A stretch of 64,000 nt of DNA from Sediminicola sp035798135 (GCA_035798135.1 JAPFBR010000008.1:1-64000); one strand, 5' to 3'; positions 1-8,867 are shown, counted from the stretch's first letter. The notes: a model not told the origin generated them from the sequence alone. Numbers and translations are program-made.

Positions 1-317
1 TACTGTTCCGTTCCATTTAAGGATCTGGTCGTTTGCGGCTCCCATTTGGTTCAGGTCTACCGCTGCAATGGTTCCATTGGCAATTTTGGCGGAAGTCACG
101 GCATCGTTGGCGATCACGGTGGCAGTGGTTGGCCCTGTGACTTCTCCGGCCAGGTTGTCGACATCGAAATCCGTTCCGTTGAGGGTCAGTCCCGCACCAG
201 CGGCATATACAGTTCCCCCTGCATCAGCTGCCGGGGCCCATACTGTTCCGTTCCATTTAAGGATCTGGTCGTTTGCGGCTCCCATTTGGTTCAGGTCTAC
301 CGCTGCAATGGTTCCAT
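1..317 (-). repeat. 80-residue (240 bp) coding tandem repeat
   Basis: Positions 1-77 and 241-317 are identical base for base, an offset of exactly 240 bp or 80 codons. They encode '...IAAVDLNQMGAANDQILKWNGTV'. The left copy continues past the window edge, so the copy number is unknown. The segment between (121-240) is about 62 percent G+C by hand count, compared with about 35 percent at 661-720 in the same gene. Confidence 0.9.
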
Positions 318-2334
318 CAAAAATTTGAGCAGAAGTTATTCCTCCAGTAGGAACTGAAAGGTCAGATGCCACACCATCGCCAACAATTGTTATTCCATCT
401 GAATTTACAGCCCCAGCAGTACCAGTTGGTAAATCATCCCAAATAACATTGCCTGTAGCTGGATCTGTTCTAAGAAATTGACCTAAAACTGTGGAAGGTT
501 CAATTTTAAATGGATCCGCATTGGACCCTATTCCCGTAATGGTTGTTCCGTCTGCCTCCTCGGTAGACCCTCCACCAAGCCCAGAAAGGTCAATGTCAAA
601 ATCATTTCCTCCTTCTGTAATGGTTAGGGTGGTACCTGTTAATGATGAAGCAGTAATTATCTCATTAGTAATATTTCCATCGACTTCGGTGGTTAAAAAA
701 CCATTATTTGCTACGAATGCGTCCACCGCTGCTTCATCCAAGGTGGTGTCTATAGATGATAAATCAACAAAACTATTAAACCCTCCACCGAATCCGGTAA
801 AGACTAAATCGTTTCCATTGAGTACCACATTGGATACAACCCCATCAGCACTTCCTCCACCTACTCCTGTAAGGTCAATATCAAAGTCATTTCCTCCCTC
901 AGTAATTGTAAGGATAGGGCCATTTAATGATGAAGCAGTTATAATTTCATTGGTAATACTGCCATCAACTTCAACCGTTAGAAAACCATTGTTCGCGACA
1001 GCATTATCCACTAGTGGTTCAAGATTTACATTTCCGTTAAAACCTCCATTAACCCCTGTAAAAATTAGATTATTTGCTGATGCGCTTATGTTTGATATTA
1101 CCCCATCTGCACCCGAAGGCAATGGAACTGATCCACCACCATTGGACAATATTAAATTGTTTCCAGATAGGCTGATTGTCTGTATTTCATTGGTCACACT
1201 CCCATCTACCTCGGTAAATGTATTGTTGATGACATAAGGGCTTCCCGAGGTTCCTATTCCAGTAATATTAATATTTGTCCCATTGCTCAGAATGGTTTCG
1301 GACCCATCGGCCGTTCCTGCAGTTATCGCTTGATCTACATAATTTTTGGTAGCAACATCTTGGGACAAGGAAGGATCCGTAACGTTTCTGATATTCTGGT
1401 TGCCAGCATCGTTGCCTTGGGCCAAAACATCTCCTATGGTCAAGGTATTCACATTGTTCGTCACTTCATCCAAGGCATCCTGCACATTGTTTGAGGTAAG
1501 CGTAGAAGTGTTATTGTTATAGGTTACTTCCTCGGCAGAAACAAGCCCAGTTTGATCCACCCATTGTACAGCCCCGGCACCATTGGTGGTTAAGATCTGA
1601 TTGCTATTTCCCGGGCCAATATCTATAGGTTGAACAGAGCCATTAATAATTTCCAAGGATCCCACGGCATTATCCGCCATGGCAAGATTCCCCACCGAAT
1701 TGTCCCTCAGTTGGGTAGATCCTACGGAGGCTCCGGCCAAATCTATTTGCCTAATGGAGCCATCTTGAATACTTTCCCCATCAATAACGCCTACCTCGAA
1801 ATTATAATTGGTCCCAGTGGCATCCTGTGTAATAAAGATAGTGGGAAATGTATTGATGATGGCATCAGTGGTAAATGTCTGTGCACTTAGATTTTGTAGT
1901 TCAACACTGATGGCATTTCCGGAGGTATCCGTCAAGATCAAATTGCCATTTTCAACAACCAAACTTTCATTGAGGTTATTGATTTGTGTGAGATTATTGT
2001 TGGCATCACTAAAAGTGTAGGTACCGTCTCCATTGTCCTCTAAGCTTATATTTACCGAATTGACAAGGGCATCGCATAGATTGAGCCATTGGGAACCATT
2101 GTGATAATGGATACATTTGGTGGTAGTGTTATAGACCATAGCGCCTTGTAAAGGAGTAATGGCATTCATTTGTGCAGTGCTGACCCTAGTGATTACAAAG
2201 GCTCTTGAAGTGCTCTCCAATTCTAAAACGGAGGCCTGATTTATATTTTGGGGATTGTCACCAATTTTTATCTGACCGTAAGTCAAAGTAGTTGTGGACA
2301 TTAGGAAAACGAGAAGGGCTTCTTTTAATCTCAT
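1..2334 (-). CDS. Large repeat-built secreted protein, 3' end outside window
   Basis: The frame is open from an ATG at 2334 to the left edge (778 codons), so the gene is partial. The first residues (MRLKEALLVFLMSTTTLTYGQ) form a Sec signal ending in YGQ. They are followed by a module with VLELEST and 'GAMVYNTTTKCIHYHNGSQW', common at the N-terminus of Flavobacteriia surface proteins. The rest is low-complexity beta-strand sequence rich in N, G, T, D and V, with repeats: two related units of about 96 residues (sharing 'LTITEGGNDFDIDL', nucleotides near 590-900) and an 80-residue unit near the edge. It resembles the stalk of tail-fibre or adhesin-like proteins, but no enzymatic domain is visible. 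A C-terminal sorting domain such as a T9SS signal would lie outside the window. Function is unknown; an extracellular structural or adhesive role is inference. Confidence 0.8.
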   Translation of the reverse strand, partial: MRLKEALLVFLMSTTTLTYGQIKIGDNPQNINQASVLELESTSRAFVITRVSTAQMNAITPLQGAMVYNTTTKCIHYHNGSQWLNLCDALVNSVNISLEDNGDGTYTFSDANNNLTQINNLNESLVVENGNLILTDTSGNAISVELQNLSAQTFTTDAIINTFPTIFITQDATGTNYNFEVGVIDGESIQDGSIRQIDLAGASVGSTQLRDNSVGNLAMADNAVGSLEIINGSVQPIDIGPGNSNQILTTNGAGAVQWVDQTGLVSAEEVTYNNNTSTLTSNNVQDALDEVTNNVNTLTIGDVLAQGNDAGNQNIRNVTDPSLSQDVATKNYVDQAITAGTADGSETILSNGTNINITGIGTSGSPYVINNTFTEVDGSVTNEIQTISLSGNNLILSNGGGSVPLPSGADGVISNISASANNLIFTGVNGGFNGNVNLEPLVDNAVANNGFLTVEVDGSITNEIITASSLNGPILTITEGGNDFDIDLTGVGGGSADGVVSNVVLNGNDLVFTGFGGGFNSFVDLSSIDTTLDEAAVDAFVANNGFLTTEVDGNITNEIITASSLTGTTLTITEGGNDFDIDLSGLGGGSTEEADGTTITGIGSNADPFKIEPSTVLGQFLRTDPATGNVIWDDLPTGTAGAVNSDGITIVGDGVASDLSVPTGGITSAQIFDGTIAAVDLNQMGAANDQILKWNGTVWAPAADAGGTVYAAGAGLTLNGTDFDVDNLAGEVTGPTTATVIANDAVTSAKIANGTIAAVDLNQMGAANDQILKWNGTV

Positions 2335-2460
2335 AGGAAAAGAATTTATCCTTGATAAAACCAAGTCTATAAAAATAAAACGATTTACCCATTTCCCTAA
2401 ATAATAGGGATAAAATTCTCATACTAAAGGATTAACGGTCCACTTATCGGATGAATGACA

Positions 2461-3153
2461 CTAGAACGGAATATTTTCGGACTCATAAGGGGTTTTTCCC
2501 GCTTCAAAAATGCGGGCGGTACCTTTTCCTTTAAGTTTGGCACTTCCATTTTCTATCCAAATAAAGTTGCCTTCCCTGAGGCCTACAACCGGAGTGGTAT
2601 TGAATTGATGGAATTCTTTGATCCTTGTTTCCCTAGTTTCTCCATTATGGCGGCCACTTGGATTGGGATCCAAATAATGCGGATTTAAATTGAAATTGAC
2701 CAGTCCCAACGTTTGAAAACTTGGTGGGTATACAATGGGCATATCATTGGTGGTCTGCATGGTGGGTCCGGCTATGTTGCTGCCCGCACTGGAACCCATA
2801 TAGGGGATGCCTTGCTCAACTTTTTCTTTGATCAACTCTATAAGTCCCTGTTCATGAAGTTGTTTTACAAGAAGGAAAGTGTTTCCCCCACCCGTAAAAA
2901 TGGCTTGGGCCTTTTCTACACCTTCTTTTGGATCTGCATAGGTGTGCAATCCCACCACTTTTTTGTTCAGTTTAGCAAATGCTTTTTCCACAACTGCCGT
3001 ATAGGAGTCATGGGTGATTCCACCCGGCCTCGCATATGGGATAAAGGTTATGGTGTCCACATTTTTGAAAAATAGTTCCAGATCCTTGGTGAGATAGAAT
3101 AGATAAGGTTCCCCAAAAAGAGTGGAAGTGCTTGCTAATAGTAATTTTTTCAT
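2461..3153 (-). CDS. pepE: Dipeptidase E (peptidase family S51)
   Basis: A 230-residue protein of the usual length for alpha-aspartyl dipeptidase, a cytoplasmic serine peptidase that cleaves dipeptides with N-terminal aspartate. The nucleophile elbow GSSAGSN puts Ser at residue 122, followed by Asp137 (TTNDMPI) and His159 (LNPHY). The spacings of 15 and 22 equal those of the Ser120-Asp135-His157 triad known for the Salmonella enzyme. There is no signal peptide, which fits a cytosolic enzyme. ATG start at 3153. It is transcribed in the same direction as the repeat protein 120 bp further on, but no shared role is evident. Assignment to S51 is firm; the exact substrate is inferred from the family. 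Confidence 0.92.
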   Translation of the reverse strand: MKKLLLASTSTLFGEPYLFYLTKDLELFFKNVDTITFIPYARPGGITHDSYTAVVEKAFAKLNKKVVGLHTYADPKEGVEKAQAIFTGGGNTFLLVKQLHEQGLIELIKEKVEQGIPYMGSSAGSNIAGPTMQTTNDMPIVYPPSFQTLGLVNFNLNPHYLDPNPSGRHNGETRETRIKEFHQFNTTPVVGLREGNFIWIENGSAKLKGKGTARIFEAGKTPYESENIPF

Positions 3154-3345
3154 GCTTTCGGATTGACTTATGAATTACAAATTAACAAAAGTTTAATTGG
3201 GATAAATTTTTATATGACCATAAGTTGCATTTTCTTTATCCACGGAAATATCGGCGTTTGCCATTCTTTTTTTCGTAACTTTAAGTAGAGCGTAAACTGT
3301 TGGTTTAATATCCATAAGCCCGAAATAAGTTTCTAAAATTTTACT

Positions 3346-4098
3346 ATGAAAAATCTATTTGTACTTGTTTTGTTTTTACTTGGTTTCGGAATAACAAATG
3401 CTCAAGAGGATGCCAGAACCCTCTTGAGGGGAAAAGTATTGTACAGAAACTCAAACGTGCCCAATGAGAATGTGATCAATACCACCTCCGAATACGCTAC
3501 CATCACCAATGATAATGGAGAGTTTGGAATACGGGTTAAGGCCGGGGACGAGCTGGTCTTTACTGCTATTAACTATCAGATGTTACAATTGAGGGTGACC
3601 CAAGAAATGATAGAAAACAATAGATTGGTCGTTGAGGTGAACGAGAAGGTGACCGAATTGGACGAAGTTGTGGTGAGTCCTGAAAACCAAGAGAAATTCT
3701 TACAACTTCAAAATGAAAGGATTCAAAAACAGTACGATTACGAAATTGACCGTTCCACAGAAGTAGAGAATATAGCCCTTTCCCAACAAGAGCGGGGGAT
3801 GCAAAATGGACTTAATTTTGTGAATATCTTTAAAGCCCTGACCAAATCCAAAACTGCGGATGAAACTGAGGCCAGGCCAACTTTAAAATTGAGCGATGTA
3901 ATGAGGCAGGTGTACGATGATCGCTTTTTTGTGGAAGACCTACATTTGCCCCAAGATAAGATCAATAATTTCTTGGTTTATTGCGATGATAAGATCCCTA
4001 CCCAGTCTTTATTAAAAAAAGACAATGAGTTCCAGTTAATCGACTTCTTGGTCACTTACAGTAAATTGTATCTTAAAGAACAGGGCGCTGAAAAGTAA
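3346..4098 (+). CDS. Secreted CarboxypepD_reg-like protein, first of a tandem pair
   Basis: 250 residues with a Sec signal (MKNLFVLVLFLLGFGITNAQ). Residues of about 25-102 form a CarboxypepD_reg-like beta-sandwich of the kind found at the N-terminus of SusC/TonB-dependent receptors ('LLRGKVLYRNSNVPNENV', 'ITNDNGEFGIRV'). It ends in TELDEVVV (103-110), the motif at the start of the receptor plug. No plug or barrel follows. Instead there is a predicted helical segment of about 140 residues without a recognisable domain. The downstream gene is a paralogue, and the two probably arose by tandem duplication. A periplasmic or envelope role is inferred; no enzymatic activity can be assigned. Confidence 0.8.
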   Translation: MKNLFVLVLFLLGFGITNAQEDARTLLRGKVLYRNSNVPNENVINTTSEYATITNDNGEFGIRVKAGDELVFTAINYQMLQLRVTQEMIENNRLVVEVNEKVTELDEVVVSPENQEKFLQLQNERIQKQYDYEIDRSTEVENIALSQQERGMQNGLNFVNIFKALTKSKTADETEARPTLKLSDVMRQVYDDRFFVEDLHLPQDKINNFLVYCDDKIPTQSLLKKDNEFQLIDFLVTYSKLYLKEQGAEK

Positions 4099-4123
4099 GG
4101 TCATTTTAATATGTTTCTATCTG

Positions 4124-4867
4124 ATGGGTGTTTCGGTAGGAGCACAATCTTTTTTTTCCAAGGAATTGGAAGGCCGTGTTTTGAACGAAAGTGGAGATGT
4201 GGCAGCTACACATGTAATGAATACTACCACAAATAGGGCTACTATTACCAGTGTGGAGGGCTTTTTTAAAATAGCGGCACACCTGAACGATACCTTGGTT
4301 TTTTCTGCCGTACAGTTTAAAAAGAAAGAAGTAGTGGTCACCCAATCTATACTACAGAGTAAAAGTCTTTTTATTACCATGGAGGATGCCCTAACGGAAC
4401 TGGATGAAGTAGTAGTAAGGCCTTTTTATTTGTCGGGCGATATTTCAAAAGATTTGGAATCTCTGGAAACGGAGCCTGTGGTAACGGCATCTACCTTAGG
4501 GCTGCCCAATGCCTATGTAATACCAATGACCCAGACCGAAAGAATATTGAATGAGGCCACCACCGGCGGCGGAATAGTGCCCTTGAACCCTATTTTAAAT
4601 GGGATATCGGGGCGGACTAAAATGTTGAAAAAACGATTGGAAATAGAAGAAAAATACGCTAGAACGGATAGGGTCAGGGCCTTTTTTTTAGATTCTCTCT
4701 ATGTGCAGAATCTAAAAATCCCGATCACCAAAATAGATGATTTTATGTATTTCTGTGAAGCGGATATTGCCTTTAGTAGTCTAGTGGATACCCATGATAG
4801 ATTAAAAATATGGAGTTTTTTTAGGAAGAAAAGTATAGTCTATAGAGAAAATAACGACTTGGAATAG
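4124..4867 (+). CDS. CarboxypepD_reg-like protein, second of a tandem pair
   Basis: 247 residues from the ATG at 4124. It is paralogous to the preceding gene: 'LEGRVLNESGDVAATHVMN', 'ATITSVEGFFKI', then ALTELDEVVV ending at residue 98 and an unassigned C-terminal half. From this ATG the protein starts with only MGVSVGAQ, the tail of a signal peptide. The frame is open upstream, and CTG at 4088 would add a basic end and hydrophobic core (LKSKVILICFLYL), giving a normal Sec signal. The true start is therefore probably 4088 or another non-ATG codon, overlapping the end of the upstream gene (stop 4096-4098) and suggesting coupled translation. Function is unknown. Confidence 0.75.
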   Translation: MGVSVGAQSFFSKELEGRVLNESGDVAATHVMNTTTNRATITSVEGFFKIAAHLNDTLVFSAVQFKKKEVVVTQSILQSKSLFITMEDALTELDEVVVRPFYLSGDISKDLESLETEPVVTASTLGLPNAYVIPMTQTERILNEATTGGGIVPLNPILNGISGRTKMLKKRLEIEEKYARTDRVRAFFLDSLYVQNLKIPITKIDDFMYFCEADIAFSSLVDTHDRLKIWSFFRKKSIVYRENNDLE

Positions 4868-4933
4868 TAAAAGAAAGATAGTGTCGGTCAAAAAGCTTTG
4901 GCACATATATTGCATAAGTATAACAAATTGGAA

Positions 4934-5446
4934 ATGGGAATGAAAGGATTAAAGAAGGGATTGGTATTATTGCTATTGCCATTGTTTGCTTTTACCACAG
5001 CACATAAATTTTATTTGAGCGTTACCAATGTGCATTATTCGGAAAAGGATGAAGCCCTACAAATTACTTCTAGGATCTTTATTGATGATTTTCAAGAAGT
5101 GTTGGAAGAACGCTATGGGGTGCATCCCAATCTGTCTACCCCTCTCGAGTCGGAAATGGCCGATTCCTATATCGAAAAATACCTAAGGTCCAAACTGCTC
5201 ATCAGGGTAGACGGTAAGCTGGTAACGTATAAATTTTTGGGCAAGAAATATGACAATGATATCATGGTCTGTTATCTGGAAGTTCCAAAGGTTAAATTAT
5301 CCAAAATAAAAACGATAGAAATACAAAATGAGGTCCTAACCGATTTGTACGAGGAGCAACAAAATGTGTTGCATTATAAAATCGAAGGAAAAAAGAAAAG
5401 TTTTGTATTGATGAAGGACAATAATAAAGGAATGTTAAAATTATAA
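4934..5446 (+). CDS. DUF6702-type secreted protein
   Basis: About 170 residues. The frame extends back to a TTG at 4898, but ATG 4934 (MGMKGLKKGLVLLLLPLFAF) places a signal peptide at the very N-terminus and is preferred; ATG 4940 is equally possible. The mature part begins 'AHKFYLSVTNVHYSEKDEAL', matching my memory of the DUF6702 family of Bacteroidota proteins often encoded just before an M1 peptidase, as here. It is rich in charged residues with no metal or catalytic motif visible. It probably belongs to one transcription unit with the two genes upstream and the M1 peptidase 61 bp downstream. Function unknown. Confidence 0.75.
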   Translation: MGMKGLKKGLVLLLLPLFAFTTAHKFYLSVTNVHYSEKDEALQITSRIFIDDFQEVLEERYGVHPNLSTPLESEMADSYIEKYLRSKLLIRVDGKLVTYKFLGKKYDNDIMVCYLEVPKVKLSKIKTIEIQNEVLTDLYEEQQNVLHYKIEGKKKSFVLMKDNNKGMLKL

Positions 5447-5507
5447 CATATTCAATCGATTTCTTTAAAAAAAAGGTAATTTCCCGCCACTAACTATTAT
5501 TAAGAAA

Positions 5508-7817
5508 ATGAATAAATTAAAGTATTGTTTTGCCTCCCTATTATTTTTGTTTGCAGCTATTGTTACTGCCCAGGAAGAAGTGAAGACAGAACGTGAACAA
5601 GGGCACACCGCCCAAAGTAAATTTAGGCAAATGAATCAGGAGTTTGCCACTCCCAACACCTATAGGTCTGCCTCCGGTGCCCCGGGACCTGATTATTACC
5701 AACAGCAGGCCAATTATAAGATGGATATTTTGTTGGATGACAAAAACACCAAAATCTACGGTACGGAAACCATAACCTATATCAATAATTCTCCTGACGA
5801 CTTAGAATATCTTTGGCTTCAGTTGGATCAAAATGTAAGGACCAAGGATTCCAAATCACTTCTAAAAGATGGGGATGGGGTGCCTTTGGCAGAACCTACT
5901 TCTGGTTTTGTTCAAAAATATATGATCGAAAATTTTGATGGAGGTTTTAACATAGAGTATGTTAAGGATGCCTCTGGAAAAGATTTGCCTTATACCATCA
6001 ACCAAACCATGATGCGTGTAGACCTACCGCAATCATTAAAAAGTAAGGACCAAATTTCATTTTCTATAAAATGGTGGTACAATATTCCTGACCATACGGT
6101 AAATAGGGCAAGATCTGGATATGAGTTTTTCCCGGAAGATGGGAACAGAGCCTTTGTGATTGCCCAATTCTTTCCAAGAATGGCTGTTTATAGCGATGTG
6201 GAAGGATGGCAGAACCATCAATTTTGGGGCAGTGGAGAGTTTGCCTTGACTTTCGGGGATTATGAAGTGAATATTACTGTGCCAGCAGACCATATCTTGG
6301 ATGGTACGGGAGAACTTCAAAATAGAAAAGAGGTCTTCACCAAAACCATGATGGACCGTTTTGAGAAAGCTAAAAAATCATACGACAAGCCTGTGATCAT
6401 TGTGACCCAAGCGGAAGCTGAGGCTGCAGAAAAAGGCTTCTCTGATAAGACCAAGACTTGGAAATTAAAAGCCAAGAACGTGAGGGATTTTGCCTTTGCC
6501 ACTTCCCGTAAGTTTATTTGGGACATGCAGGCGGTAAAATTTGGTGCTAGGGATGTTATGGCTGTATCTATGTATCCAAAAGAAGGGAATCCACTTTGGG
6601 AAGATCTTTCTACCAAAGCGGTTGCCCATACATTAAGATCTTATTCTGCCCACACCTTTGATTACCCATATCATAAAGCGATTTCTGTTCATGCCAAAAA
6701 TCAAGGAATGGAATATCCTATGATCTGCTGGAACTATGGAAGACCTGATGAAAATGGAAACATATCAGATCGTGTGAAATACGGAATGATCAGTGTGATC
6801 ATCCATGAAGTGGGACATAACTTTTTCCCAATGATCGTAAATTCCGATGAGCGCCAATGGGGATGGATGGATGAAGGATTGGATACTTTTATGCAATATA
6901 TGGCCGAACAAGAGTTTGGCGAAGCATTTCCTGATGTAATTGCACCTAATGATAAATACCCTTCAAGAAGGGGAGCCCCATCTAAAATAGTGCCTTATAT
7001 GAGTGGGGATCAAAGTACGATTTCTCCTATCATGGATAATCCGGAAAATGTGTACCAATTGGGGAACAATGCTTACGGAAAGCCGGCGACAGCTTTAAAC
7101 ATCCTTAGGGAGACTGTAATGGGCAGGGAACTGTTCGATCATGCTTTTAAAACATACTCCCACCGTTGGATGTTTAAACATCCAACCCCAGAAGATTTCT
7201 TCCGTACCATGGAAGATGCTTCCGCAGTGGATTTGGATTGGTTCTGGAGAGGATGGTTCTATACAACTGATTATGTGGATATAGGAGTGAAGGAAGTTAA
7301 AAAATACTTTGTTTCCAATAAGCCTACCAAGAAGATGCAGGAGTACATGGCCGAAAGAAATGTTACGGAAGCCGATTTGCCTCCGTTGGTGTATTTGGCC
7401 GAAGAGGATAGTGAGGATTTTGATGCAGACCTTAAAGGAAAAGCACCTTCAGAAAACTCCAAAACCCTAAATGAATATATGATGGATAACCTGACAGCCG
7501 CTGAAAGAGCTGCTGTTAAAGAACCTAAGTATTTTTATGAGATCACTTTTGACAAGCCAGGAGGCTTGCCAATGCCATTGATCGTAGAATATACCTATGC
7601 AGATGGTTCCAAGGAAAATATAACGTACCCTCCAGAAATTTGGAGAAAAAGTGATAAAGAGGTAAAAAGGGTAATGGCTACACAGAAAGAATTGGTGGGC
7701 ATTATGGTAGATCCTAAAGCGGAAACTGCCGATATTGATACCACTAACAACTCATGGCCTAAAAAGGATGAGAAGTCAGACTTTGACCAATTTAAAGAAG
7801 ATATCAAAGGAGAATAA
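5508..7817 (+). CDS. Secreted M1-family zinc metallopeptidase
   Basis: 769 residues with a Sec signal (MNKLKYCFASLLFLFAAIVTAQ). Residues of about 60-330 match the M1 N-terminal beta-saddle. The zinc site is HEVGH at 433-437, with the third ligand Glu456 in WMDEG, exactly 18 residues after the second His (the M1 HExxH-x18-E pattern). The usual GxMEN substrate loop appears as 'NQGMEYPM', so the canonical aminopeptidase exopeptidase motif is modified. Expected role: zinc-dependent aminopeptidase acting in periplasm or outside the cell on peptides. It closes a run of four secreted-protein genes and is followed by a strong terminator. Confidence 0.9.
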   Translation: MNKLKYCFASLLFLFAAIVTAQEEVKTEREQGHTAQSKFRQMNQEFATPNTYRSASGAPGPDYYQQQANYKMDILLDDKNTKIYGTETITYINNSPDDLEYLWLQLDQNVRTKDSKSLLKDGDGVPLAEPTSGFVQKYMIENFDGGFNIEYVKDASGKDLPYTINQTMMRVDLPQSLKSKDQISFSIKWWYNIPDHTVNRARSGYEFFPEDGNRAFVIAQFFPRMAVYSDVEGWQNHQFWGSGEFALTFGDYEVNITVPADHILDGTGELQNRKEVFTKTMMDRFEKAKKSYDKPVIIVTQAEAEAAEKGFSDKTKTWKLKAKNVRDFAFATSRKFIWDMQAVKFGARDVMAVSMYPKEGNPLWEDLSTKAVAHTLRSYSAHTFDYPYHKAISVHAKNQGMEYPMICWNYGRPDENGNISDRVKYGMISVIIHEVGHNFFPMIVNSDERQWGWMDEGLDTFMQYMAEQEFGEAFPDVIAPNDKYPSRRGAPSKIVPYMSGDQSTISPIMDNPENVYQLGNNAYGKPATALNILRETVMGRELFDHAFKTYSHRWMFKHPTPEDFFRTMEDASAVDLDWFWRGWFYTTDYVDIGVKEVKKYFVSNKPTKKMQEYMAERNVTEADLPPLVYLAEEDSEDFDADLKGKAPSENSKTLNEYMMDNLTAAERAAVKEPKYFYEITFDKPGGLPMPLIVEYTYADGSKENITYPPEIWRKSDKEVKRVMATQKELVGIMVDPKAETADIDTTNNSWPKKDEKSDFDQFKEDIKGE

Positions 7818-7836
7818 GTATAGGTAACATAAATAC

Positions 7837-7876
7837 AGCCCCAATTGCTTTTCAAAGTAATTGGGGCTTTTTTTTG
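7837..7876 (+). terminator. Rho-independent terminator after the M1 peptidase
   Basis: Perfect 10-bp stem AGCCCCAATT / AATTGGGGCT (7837-7846 with 7859-7868), 12-nt loop, followed by eight Ts. It ends the 3346-7817 unit. Confidence 0.9.
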
Positions 7877-8001
7877 TCAGAAATCAGCAGAATGACCATT
7901 GGGCAATGCGTTGCACTTGGACAAGGAAGGACAAAATTAATTTTAAATAATTTGGCATGGCTTTTTTATTTAGCTGCCAAACTTCTCATTATATTTGTGG
8001 T

Positions 8002-8283
8002 ATGTATGCAAATGTATTATTATTCATAAGCGGGGCCGAGATATTTTTTATCATGTTCATTGTGGTAATGGTATTTGGTGCTGATAAAATTCCGGATATC
8101 GCTAGAGGTCTGGGTAAAGGTATGCGACAATTGAAGGACGCAACCGAAGATATTAAACAAGAAATTTATAAAACAGCCGATAAGCAGGGCATCGACACAA
8201 GCTTTACCAAGGATATCAAGAGTGAGATCAATAAGGTAAAGGATAGCGTTGACGAGGTAACTGGAGTTATCAAGAGAAAGTAA
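8002..8283 (+). CDS. tatA: Twin-arginine translocase subunit TatA/TatE family
   Basis: 93 residues from ATG 8002; an in-frame ATG at 7957 adds 15 residues that do not look like the family. One membrane helix (about residues 10-25, 'GAEIFFIMFIVVMVFG') is followed by the hinge 'FGADKIPDIARGLGKG' and an amphipathic helix, then a charged tail. This is the standard TatA plan: it forms the pore component that exports folded proteins with TatC. No tatC is in the window. The PAP2 gene starts 8 bp after the stop, so the two are probably co-transcribed. TATATTTG at 7990-7997 matches a -7 box but is too close to ATG 8002 to be its promoter unless transcription starts at the ATG. Confidence 0.9.
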   Translation: MYANVLLFISGAEIFFIMFIVVMVFGADKIPDIARGLGKGMRQLKDATEDIKQEIYKTADKQGIDTSFTKDIKSEINKVKDSVDEVTGVIKRK

Positions 8284-8291
8284 GTTAGTGC

Positions 8292-8867
8292 ATGCTTGAG
8301 AAAATCGCAGAATGGGACCGAAATATCTTTATCTACCTAAATAGCCTAGGGATTGAAGATTATGATGTGTTTTGGTCCATAGTGACCAATATAAGCACTT
8401 GGACTCCGTTATTTGTGCTGTTTTTTATCTTGATATGGGTTAAGTATTCTAAAAAGGAAGCGCTGGCCATGACATTGACAGTATTGCTATTGGTTGCCTT
8501 TATACTAGGTCTAACTGACATTACCAAGGAATTTGTAGCCAGGTTAAGGCCCAATAACAACGAGGAAATAAATACGGTTATACGTATATTGCGAAGTCCC
8601 ACAGGATACAGTTTTTTCTCTGGGCACGCTTCCAGCTCTTTTTCCATTACCACCTTGGTCTTTCTTTTTCTAAGACCAAAATACAAATGGGCATGGCTAT
8701 TTTATCTGTGGCCACTATTGTTTACCTTCAGTAGGATTTACGTTGGAGTCCATTATCCAGTAGATATCTTGGTCGGAGCCATGGTAGGAACACTTTCGGC
8801 CTTATTGTTTTATAGGTTGTACCAAAGATTTATAATACCCTACTTAGCGTCAATCCGTCCCTTATAG
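8292..8867 (+). CDS. PAP2-superfamily membrane phosphatase
   Basis: 191 residues with about five membrane helices. The three phosphatase signature motifs are present: K-x6-RP (KEFVARLRP), a second motif reading FFSGHASS instead of the usual PSGH, and SRIYVGVHYPVD (SR-x5-H-x3-D). The catalytic His residues are kept; only the proline before SGH is replaced. Such enzymes dephosphorylate undecaprenyl pyrophosphate, phosphatidylglycerophosphate or other lipid phosphates, and the substrate cannot be told from sequence. The last 38 bp overlap the end of the convergent O-methyltransferase gene. Confidence 0.88.
   Translation: MLEKIAEWDRNIFIYLNSLGIEDYDVFWSIVTNISTWTPLFVLFFILIWVKYSKKEALAMTLTVLLLVAFILGLTDITKEFVARLRPNNNEEINTVIRILRSPTGYSFFSGHASSSFSITTLVFLFLRPKYKWAWLFYLWPLLFTFSRIYVGVHYPVDILVGAMVGTLSALLFYRLYQRFIIPYLASIRPL

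Noticed and set aside
46..1237. Plus-strand open frames inside the left-edge repeat gene
   Set aside because: They are antisense shadows: the minus strand is open for 778 codons with a signal peptide and ordered repeats, while the plus-strand frames are short, overlapping and without recognisable protein character.
1..2334. Prophage tail-fibre gene
   Set aside because: The repeat sequence resembles tail fibres, but there are no phage genes around and the N-terminus is a Sec signal, so a host surface protein is more likely.
8292..8867. Inactive PAP2 phosphatase because PSGH reads FSGH
   Set aside because: The catalytic His and all other motif residues are present; the Pro is not catalytic, so activity is still expected.
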